DNA from: Pseudomonadota bacterium
GTDB lineage: Bacteria; Pseudomonadota; Gammaproteobacteria; Xanthomonadales; Xanthomonadaceae
DNA length: 21,965 nt
Assembly: GCA_023388955.1 (NCBI GenBank)
Contig: JAEWFH010000148.1
Coordinates: 1 to 21,965 of the forward strand
Direction: 5' to 3'
Below are positions 16,999 through 21,965 of the stretch, piece by piece. Under the pieces are notes generated by a model. It saw only the letters and a program-made list of their open reading frames with translations, was not told the DNA's origin and did no database searches. The first letter of the stretch is position 1. Each line of letters begins with the position of its first letter. The translations under genes and the position numbers were made by a program.

Positions 16999-17043
16999 GG
17001 GCATCCGGCGCAATACGCCGCCAGGGCGGCTATTGCGCCCTAC
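16999..17043 (-). repeat. GTAG-type REP palindrome, copy C
   Basis: On the minus strand the GTAG head is at 17043-17040, followed by arms GGCGCAATA (17039-17031) and TATTGCGCC (17015-17007), an inner stem GCCGCC/GGCGGC with tip CT, and the tail GGATGCCC. The palindrome differs from copy B only in the two loop bases. It faces copy D head to head. Confidence 0.92.
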
Positions 17044-17056
17044 ATCCCGGGTGTCC

Positions 17057-17096
17057 GTAGGGCGCAATAGGCGGCACGCCGTATTGCGCCGCATGC
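17057..17096 (+). repeat. GTAG-type REP palindrome, copy D
   Basis: The GTAG head is at 17057-17060, arms are GGCGCAATA (17061-17069) and TATTGCGCC (17082-17090), and the shortened inner stem is GGCG/CGCC with loop GCA and an unpaired G at 17081. The tail is GCATGC. The heads of copies C and D (CCCTAC and GTAGGG) are 13 bp apart, so the pair forms a BIME-like inverted unit. It fills most of the 113-bp gap between the ends of fdxA and the BamC-like gene, ending 1 bp before the latter's stop codon. Confidence 0.92.
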
Positions 17097-17097
17097 A

Positions 17098-17619
17098 TCA
17101 ATCGGCGCCGATCCCCGCCTCCACGGCGGCCATCAGCGCCTCCACCTCCGGCCCGGTCGCCGGCGCACCGCGCGGATCCACCGCCGACACCCGCACGCCA
17201 TCCACACCTTCGGTCACCCGCACCAGAAAGGCGGCACCCTGGTACTGCAGGTCGAACGCGCCCAGCAGCTCGGCCCGGCTGGCGATCTCCACGCCCTCCA
17301 TGCCGGACAGGATGCCGTCCACCGCCTGGTAGACGTCGTTGCGGTCGCCGCCGGTGACGGTGAAGCCGGTGGCGTCGGCCGCACGCGCCTGCTGCGCCGC
17401 GGCGACGGCACCGGAGGCGGTCACCGAGCCGGTCGGTGCGGCCCCCGCCGCGCTGTCGATGGCGCCCATCTCGGGCGGCACTTCCAGCGGGCGGTCCTGC
17501 GGCGCCATGCCATACAGTTCGTCGCCACGACGGAACCAGCCACAGCCGGAAGTCGCCACCAGGGCGCCCAGCGCGAGGCCGGCCAGCGCCAGGCGGGGAG
17601 CGGAAACGTTGAGGTGCAT
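17098..17619 (-). CDS. bamC: Short BamC-like outer-membrane lipoprotein
   Basis: A 173-residue predicted lipoprotein 13 bp after dapA, the position of bamC (nlpB) in E. coli. The N-terminal signal ends in VATSGC, with Cys26 the likely lipidated residue; the -3 Thr is unusual for a lipobox. Residues 32-54 (GDELYGMAPQDRPLEVPPEM) resemble the BamC lasso that binds BamD. After an Ala-rich linker, residues 86-170 follow the BamC C-terminal helix-grip pattern: a GFTVTGGDRNDVYQAVDGIL opening, an FLVRV strand, then VSAVDPRGAPAT and a final helix. E. coli BamC is about twice as long and has two helix-grip domains; this has one. In the Bam complex it would assist outer-membrane protein folding. The assignment rests on synteny and pattern, not a search; the symbol is tentative. 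Confidence 0.7.
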   Translation of the reverse strand: MHLNVSAPRLALAGLALGALVATSGCGWFRRGDELYGMAPQDRPLEVPPEMGAIDSAAGAAPTGSVTASGAVAAAQQARAADATGFTVTGGDRNDVYQAVDGILSGMEGVEIASRAELLGAFDLQYQGAAFLVRVTEGVDGVRVSAVDPRGAPATGPEVEALMAAVEAGIGAD

Positions 17620-17632
17620 GGGATTCTCCGGT

Positions 17633-18535
17633 TCAGCCCGCGCTTGCCGCGCAGGCGGTTTCAATGTCCTGGCAGGCCGCGGCGATCCGCCCGGCCTGTT
17701 CCTGGTGTTGCTGTGCCAGCGCCAGGAGCGGCCGCCGCAGCCCGTGGCCGATGCCCTGGCGCTGCAGCAGCGCCTTGACCGGCACCGGGTTGGGCTCCAC
17801 GCCCATGAAGTCGATGATTCCCGCCAGCCGGGCGTCGAGCTCGCGCGCCTGCCCTGCCTCGCCGGCACGGGCGAGGTCGCACAGGCGGCGGAATGCGCGC
17901 GGGACCACGTTGGACGCCACCGACACCACGCCATCGGCCCCCGCCAGCATCGCACGGCAGGCAGTGGGATCATCGCCACTGAGCACCACGAAGCCGTCGC
18001 CGCGCAGCGCCAGCAGCGCCTGCATGCGCTCCGGCTCCGGGCGCGCCTCCTTGATCCCGATGATGCGTGGATGCCCGGCAAGCGCGGCCACCGTCTCCGG
18101 CAGCATGTCGCAGCCGGTCCGCCCGGGCACGTTGTAGAGCAGCACCGGCAGCGCACCGTCGTCGGCGACCGCGCGGTAGTGCGCCAGCAGCCCTTCCTGC
18201 GTCGGTCGCACGTACGGCGGGGTAACCACCAGCGCCGCATCGGCGCCCAGGCCCCCGGCACGGCGGGTCAGCTCGATGGTCTTGGCGGTGTTGGACAACC
18301 CGGTACCGGCGATCACCGGCACCCGCCCCGCGACCACCTCCACCGCGCAGCGCAGCAGCGCGTCGTACTCGGCGTCCAGCAACGCGGCCGCCTCGCCGGT
18401 CGACCCGGCCACCACCAGCGCCTGGGTGCCGGCCTGCAGCTGCGACTCGAGGAAACGCCGCCAGCCGTCGAGGTCGACCTCGCCACTGGCATCGAACGGG
18501 GTCGCCAGCGCGGTGATGCTGCCGGTGGGTCGCAA
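17633..18535 (-). CDS. dapA: 4-hydroxy-tetrahydrodipicolinate synthase
   Basis: Condenses pyruvate with aspartate semialdehyde, the first committed step of lysine and diaminopimelate synthesis. The 300-residue TIM-barrel protein has GSTGE at 44-48 (the usual TT pair reads Ser45-Thr46), Y134 in LLYNVPGRTG, R139, and the Schiff-base lysine K162 in IIGIKEA. The start is TTG 18535, because GAGG lies 9 nt upstream and the product begins MRPTGSITALATPF, the family N-terminus. No ATG is available downstream before the conserved core. It is followed by the BamC-like gene and diverges from gcvR. The leader is about 43 nt from the proposed promoter. Confidence 0.95.
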   Translation of the reverse strand: MRPTGSITALATPFDASGEVDLDGWRRFLESQLQAGTQALVVAGSTGEAAALLDAEYDALLRCAVEVVAGRVPVIAGTGLSNTAKTIELTRRAGGLGADAALVVTPPYVRPTQEGLLAHYRAVADDGALPVLLYNVPGRTGCDMLPETVAALAGHPRIIGIKEARPEPERMQALLALRGDGFVVLSGDDPTACRAMLAGADGVVSVASNVVPRAFRRLCDLARAGEAGQARELDARLAGIIDFMGVEPNPVPVKALLQRQGIGHGLRRPLLALAQQHQEQAGRIAAACQDIETACAASAG

Positions 18536-18544
18536 GGGGGATGG

Positions 18545-18548
18545 CCTC
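18545..18548 (-). promoter_or_regulatory. Ribosome-binding site that sets the dapA TTG start
   Basis: On the minus strand this reads GAGG, 9 nt before TTG 18535. It is the only good Shine-Dalgarno ahead of the conserved dapA N-terminus, and it rules against longer in-frame starts near 18570-18727, which lie in or upstream of the promoter. Confidence 0.6.
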
Positions 18549-18584
18549 GTACAGGGGATGCGGCAGGGCGCCACGGGCCGCCCG

Positions 18585-18614
18585 ATCTTACTTGCGGCCC
18601 GAAAGCAGCGGCAA
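18585..18614 (-). promoter_or_regulatory. Promoter of dapA
   Basis: On the minus strand, TTGCCG (18614-18609, four of six) and TAAGAT (18590-18585) are separated by 18 bp. GCAAG lies immediately upstream of the -10. The start would fall near 18578. The promoter interlocks with the gcvR promoter on the opposite strand. Confidence 0.5.
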
Positions 18615-18617
18615 GTA
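18589..18617. promoter_or_regulatory. Dyad centred on the dapA/gcvR promoters
   Basis: TACTTGC (18589-18595) and GCAAGTA (18611-18617) form a perfect 7-bp inverted repeat centred at 18603. The dyad overlaps the -35 and -10 boxes of both divergent promoters. It could be an operator or simply the consequence of symmetric promoter sequence. Confidence 0.5.
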
Positions 18618-18621
18618 TGCT
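18592..18621 (+). promoter_or_regulatory. Promoter of gcvR-bcp-phoH
   Basis: TTGCGG (18592-18597) and TATGCT (18616-18621) are separated by 18 bp, with GCAAG directly before the -10. The start would fall near 18628, giving a leader of about 80 nt before the gcvR TTG. It occupies nearly the same bases as the dapA promoter. Confidence 0.5.
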
Positions 18622-18708
18622 GGCCACGAGCCGCCGCCCGCTGGGGCGGCGCGTCCGTTGCGCGCCGCACAGGCTCCGGCGCCGCCCTCCTTCCGCACAG
18701 GCGCTGCC

Positions 18709-19269
18709 TTGAACGACCCCACCCCACGCCCGACCACCAACGAAAACCACCTGCTCATCAATGCGTTCACCACGCATCCGCAGTCCCCGCTGCTGCAGGT
18801 GACCCGGCGAGTGGCCGACAGCGGATGCAACATGCTCGATGCGCGACTGTCGACGGTGGGTCGCGACATCACCCTGACCGCGCTGGCGGTGGGCTCCTGG
18901 GACGCGATCGCCAAGCTGGAGTCCTCGCTCTCGCGGCTGGAGCGCGAGGATGGCCTGAAGCTGATGTGGTACCGCACCGGCGACAAGCAGGTGCAGACCG
19001 ACCTGCTGCCCTACATCGTCGAGGTGGTCGCCGCCGACAAGCCGGGCATCACCTTCCAGCTGGCCGACTTCTTCGACCGCCAGGGCATCAGCATCGAGAG
19101 CCTGCACTGCTCGCGCTACCGTGCGATGCAGACCGGCGCGGACATGTACTCGGCGCAGGTGACCATCGGCGTGCCGGCGCGCATGCACATCGCCGCGCTG
19201 CGCGACGACTTCCTGGAGTTCTGCGACCACCTCAACCTCGATGCCATCATGGACCCGATGAAGTTCTGA
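18709..19269 (+). CDS. gcvR: GcvR-like protein with two ACT domains
   Basis: A 186-residue protein with two ACT-type domains, about residues 14-90 and 102-182. The second contains IVEVVAADKPGITFQLADFF, a typical ACT ligand-loop stretch. E. coli GcvR represses the glycine cleavage operon by binding the activator GcvA in the absence of glycine, and does not itself bind DNA. The assignment is supported by order: dapA divergent from gcvR-bcp is also the E. coli arrangement. The start TTG 18709 has AGG about 8 nt upstream and gives a normal-length N-terminus. An in-frame ATG at 18541 would overlap the dapA leader and lie ahead of the promoter. The regulatory target in this organism is not shown here. 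Confidence 0.85.
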   Translation: MNDPTPRPTTNENHLLINAFTTHPQSPLLQVTRRVADSGCNMLDARLSTVGRDITLTALAVGSWDAIAKLESSLSRLEREDGLKLMWYRTGDKQVQTDLLPYIVEVVAADKPGITFQLADFFDRQGISIESLHCSRYRAMQTGADMYSAQVTIGVPARMHIAALRDDFLEFCDHLNLDAIMDPMKF

Positions 19270-19292
19270 GGCCTCTCCATGCGAGGAGCGCA

Positions 19293-19781
19293 ATGAGCAA
19301 GACCGAATCGCCCGACGCGGGCACGAAGGTACCGGCAGGCCTGGAGCTGGCCCTGTCGGATGGCAGCACCACCACTTTGGGCGCGTACGCCGGCAAGTGG
19401 CTGGTGCTGTATTTCTATCCAAAGGACCACACCCCCGGCTGCACCACCGAGGGCCGCGACTTCGACGCGCTGCTGCCGGAGTTCCAGGCGCTGGGCGCGG
19501 AGATCCTGGGCGTGTCGCGCGACTCGGCCAGGACCCACGCCAACTTCCGCGCCAAACAGGGCTTCCGCTTCGAGCTGGTCGCCGACAAGGAAGAGACCGT
19601 GTGCAACGCCTTCGGCGTCATCGCCGAGAAGAACATGTACGGCCGCAAGGTGATGGGCATCGTGCGCAGCACCTTCCTGATCGACCCCAGGGGCGTCATC
19701 GCCCACCGCTGGCAGCCGGTGAAGGTTCCCGGCCACGCCCAGGCCGTGCTCGACAAACTGAAATCCCGCCAACAGCCCTGA
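19293..19781 (+). CDS. bcp: Thioredoxin-dependent thiol peroxidase (BCP/PrxQ)
   Basis: Reduces hydrogen peroxide and organic hydroperoxides. The 162-residue protein has the peroxidatic site PKDHTPGCTTEGRDF with Cys50. The only other cysteine is C104 (EETVCNAFGV). The resolving cysteine five residues on in E. coli BCP is Arg55 here, and the one 36 residues on in Xylella PrxQ is Arg86 (NFRAKQGF). The enzyme therefore seems to be 1-Cys, or to use C104. The ATG has a strong GAGGAG site 6 nt upstream. It lies 23 bp after gcvR and 13 bp before the PhoH-family gene. Confidence 0.96.
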   Translation: MSKTESPDAGTKVPAGLELALSDGSTTTLGAYAGKWLVLYFYPKDHTPGCTTEGRDFDALLPEFQALGAEILGVSRDSARTHANFRAKQGFRFELVADKEETVCNAFGVIAEKNMYGRKVMGIVRSTFLIDPRGVIAHRWQPVKVPGHAQAVLDKLKSRQQP

Positions 19782-19794
19782 CCGGGAGCCCACG

Positions 19795-21189
19795 ATGACC
19801 CGAGGCAAGCGGATCTACGTGCTCGACACCAACGTGTTGATGCACGACCCCACGGCGCTGTTCAAGTTCGAGGAGCACGACGTCTACCTGCCGATGCAGG
19901 TGATCGAAGAGCTCGACAACGGCAAGAAAGGCAACTCCGAGGCCAGCCGCAACGCGCGTCAGGTCAGCCGTTTCCTCAACGAGCTGGTGGAAGCCGCCGG
20001 CACCGACCAGGTCACCGCCGGGATCCCCCTGCAGCGGCCCCGGGGGCTGCAGCTGCGCGGCGCCCAGAGCGCGGGCTGCCTGCGCTTCCAGACCGGCAAC
20101 TTCGACGCCGGCAAGCGTTTCGGCGCGGTGGTGCCCGACAACGCCATTCTCGGCGCGATCCTCGCGCTCCGGGACGCGGAACCGGACCTTCCGGTGGTGT
20201 TCGTCTCCAAGGACATCAACCTGCGGATCAAGGCCGCGATCGCCGGCATCCCGTCGGAGGACTACGAGAACGACCGCGCCCTCGACGACTTCAGCCTGCT
20301 CTACACCGGCGCGCGCGAGCTGGAGGCCGACTTCTGGCGCGAGCACGGCACCGACCTGAAGTCCTGGACCGAGCGTGGCCGCACCTGGTACGAGCTCACC
20401 GCCGGCGAGGACGAGGACTGGTACCCGAACCAGTTCGTCTACCTGCCCGGCGAAGAGGAAGCCGAGCTGCAGGTGATGCAGGTCGAGGACGGCCGCGTGC
20501 GCCTGCGGCTGGTGGAGGACTACCGCCACGGGCATTCGGTGTGGGGCATCAGCGCGCGCAACCGCGAGCAGAACTTCGCCCTCAACGCCCTGATGGACCC
20601 GGACATCGACTTCGTCACCCTGCTGGGCACCGCCGGCACCGGCAAGACCCTGCTGGCCCTGGCCGCCGGCCTGGCCCAGGTGATGGACGAACGCCGCTAC
20701 CGCGAGGTCATCATGACCCGCGCCACGGTCAGCGTCGGCGAGGACATCGGCTTCCTGCCCGGTACCGAGGAAGAGAAGATGACGCCCTGGATGGGCGCGC
20801 TGACCGACAACCTCGAGGTCCTCACCCAGGACCAGGAAGGTGGCAGCTGGGGCCGCCAGGCCACCAACGACCTGCTGGCCAGCCGGATCAAGATCCGCTC
20901 GCTGAACTTCATGCGCGGCCGCACCTTCCTGTCGCGCTGGCTGATCCTGGACGAGGCACAGAACCTCACCCCCAAGCAGATGAAGACCCTGGTCACCCGT
21001 GCCGGCCCGGGCACCAAGATCATCTGCCTGGGCAACGTCGAGCAGATCGACACCCCGTACCTGACCGAGACCACGTCCGGCCTGACCTACGCGGTGGACC
21101 GGTTCAAGGACTGGCCGCACGCGGCGCACATCACCCTGCGGCGCGGCGAACGCTCGCGCCTGGCCGATTACGCGTCCGAGGTGTTGTGA
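19795..21189 (+). CDS. PhoH2-type PIN domain ATPase
   Basis: A 464-residue fusion of an N-terminal PIN ribonuclease domain and a C-terminal PhoH ATPase, the PhoH2 architecture studied in mycobacteria as an RNA helicase/ribonuclease. The PIN acidic residues include D11 (VLDTNVLMHD), the Glu pair in VIEELD, and Asp in VVPDNAIL and FVSKDINL. The PhoH part has Walker A GTAGTGKT at 278-285 and Walker B LILDEAQN at 383-390. GGGAG precedes the ATG. It is third in gcvR-bcp-phoH. The small antitoxin-like gene next to mycobacterial phoH2 is absent; the 13-bp gap to bcp has no room for one. Its end overlaps the convergent transporter gene by 22 bp. Confidence 0.93.
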   Translation: MTRGKRIYVLDTNVLMHDPTALFKFEEHDVYLPMQVIEELDNGKKGNSEASRNARQVSRFLNELVEAAGTDQVTAGIPLQRPRGLQLRGAQSAGCLRFQTGNFDAGKRFGAVVPDNAILGAILALRDAEPDLPVVFVSKDINLRIKAAIAGIPSEDYENDRALDDFSLLYTGARELEADFWREHGTDLKSWTERGRTWYELTAGEDEDWYPNQFVYLPGEEEAELQVMQVEDGRVRLRLVEDYRHGHSVWGISARNREQNFALNALMDPDIDFVTLLGTAGTGKTLLALAAGLAQVMDERRYREVIMTRATVSVGEDIGFLPGTEEEKMTPWMGALTDNLEVLTQDQEGGSWGRQATNDLLASRIKIRSLNFMRGRTFLSRWLILDEAQNLTPKQMKTLVTRAGPGTKIICLGNVEQIDTPYLTETTSGLTYAVDRFKDWPHAAHITLRRGERSRLADYASEVL

Positions 21190-21965
21190 CGCGGGGTCGT
21201 GGGCGCGCACGCCGCGTTCCCCGCAATCCACGCCAACGCATCCCGCAATTCAGCGAAATACCGCGGCGGGTCGTCGTCCCGCGATACCAGCTCGGCGCGC
21301 ACGAGCTTGCGCAGAACCCGCTGGTTGGCGCCGACCAGGACCACGTGCACGCCGCGCATGCCCAGTGACTCGACCGTTGATTCCAGGCGTTTGATGCCGG
21401 TGGCATCGAGTACCGGCATCCGTTCGAGACGGAGAACGACGTATTCGGGCTGCTCGCTCCCCCACGACAGCGCCCGCTGCAGCGAATCCACGGACCCATA
21501 GAAGAACGGGCCGTTGATCGAATAGACCATCACCCCGCCGGGCAGCGTGTCGATACCGGGTCCGTCCAGCTCCCGGCGCAGCGACTGCGGTTTCTCCTCC
21601 ACCACCTCGACGCTGGCCGACATGCGGCGCAGGAACTCGAACATCGCCAGGATCACGCCGATGTTCACCGCCACCACCAGGTCGGCGAGGATGGTGAGCG
21701 CGAACGTGATCAGCAGGATCACCGCGTCCGCCGTTGGCGCCTTGCGCACCATGCGGATGAAGCGCGGCGCCTCGCTCATGTTCCACGCCACCACGAACAG
21801 GATCGCCGCCAGCGACGCCAGCGGGACCTTGCCCGCCCAGGGCGACACCACCAGCAGGACCAGCACCAGCACCAGCGCGTGCACCACGCCCGCGATCGGG
21901 GCGTTGCCGCCGTTGCGGATGTTGGTGGCCGTGCGCGCGATCGCGCCGGTGGCCGCGATGCCGCC
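21168..21965 (-). CDS. SulP-family anion transporter with STAS domain, 3' part
   Basis: The C-terminal 265 residues of a SulP (SLC26-type) transporter; the frame is open to the window edge and the start lies outside. The first visible residues, GGIAATGAIARTATNIRNGG, match the conserved SulP core, followed by APIAGVVHALVLVLVLLVV and further membrane segments (LASLAAILFVVAWN; ADAVILLITFALTILADLVV). A cytoplasmic STAS domain follows (GVMVYSINGPFFYGSVDSL to about AELVSRD). The STAS loop reads VLDATGIKRLE, with Ala where anti-sigma-factor antagonists have the phosphorylated Ser. The substrate (sulfate, bicarbonate or dicarboxylate) cannot be told. Its TAA stop is inside the 3' end of the PhoH-family gene. 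Confidence 0.93.
   Translation of the reverse strand, partial: GGIAATGAIARTATNIRNGGNAPIAGVVHALVLVLVLLVVSPWAGKVPLASLAAILFVVAWNMSEAPRFIRMVRKAPTADAVILLITFALTILADLVVAVNIGVILAMFEFLRRMSASVEVVEEKPQSLRRELDGPGIDTLPGGVMVYSINGPFFYGSVDSLQRALSWGSEQPEYVVLRLERMPVLDATGIKRLESTVESLGMRGVHVVLVGANQRVLRKLVRAELVSRDDDPPRYFAELRDALAWIAGNAACAPTTPRHNTSDA

Noticed and set aside
21402..21420. Ala in place of the phosphorylatable Ser in the STAS loop of the transporter
   Set aside because: SulP STAS domains commonly lack this Ser; it does not signal a defect.

Overview
The window is about 22 kb of very GC-rich, densely packed bacterial chromosome with housekeeping genes on both strands. Protein character and gene order point to a gammaproteobacterium of the Xanthomonadaceae/Lysobacteraceae (Lysobacter, Luteimonas or Pseudoxanthomonas type). 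The signs are a lone RnfB after metG, MutL with an endonuclease motif, a DUF1684 lipoprotein, a TraB/GumN-type protein, a pcnB-folK-panBCD-pgi string and GTAG-type palindromic repeats like those of Stenotrophomonas. The genus is inference. I see no prophage, insertion sequence, CRISPR array or transferred island.

Layout. (1) 1-2570, plus: a GTAG repeat, an extended -10 promoter, metG and a soluble rnfB. (2) 9499-2567, minus: nnrD-tsaE-amiC-mutL-DUF1684-TraB/GumN. This is the E. coli nnr-tsaE-amiB-mutL string, with two envelope proteins where E. coli has miaA-hfq. queG (9528-10631) diverges from nnrD, as in E. coli. (3) 16368-10637, minus: pcnB-folK-panB-panC-panD-pgi, joining poly(A) polymerase, a folate step, pantothenate synthesis and glycolysis. 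tRNA-Glu(CTC) with its own promoter and terminator, then fdxA, run the other way. (4) 18535-17098, minus: dapA and a short BamC-like lipoprotein, divergent from gcvR-bcp-phoH2 (18709-21189). dapA-bamC facing gcvR-bcp is also the E. coli order. (5) The window ends inside a SulP-type anion transporter on the minus strand.

Patterns beyond the genes. All three divergent junctions (nnrD/queG, pcnB/tRNA-Glu, dapA/gcvR) appear to have overlapping or interlocked promoters, so each pair may compete for one RNA polymerase footprint. Four copies of a GTAG-type REP element are present: one at the left edge, one between panB and panC, and an inverted pair between the convergent ends of fdxA and the BamC-like gene. 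The other three convergent junctions have 5 bp or less between genes, or overlap. The BamC-like protein keeps the BamD-binding lasso but only one helix-grip domain, and is the most interesting protein here. I found no clear wholly new multi-gene system.
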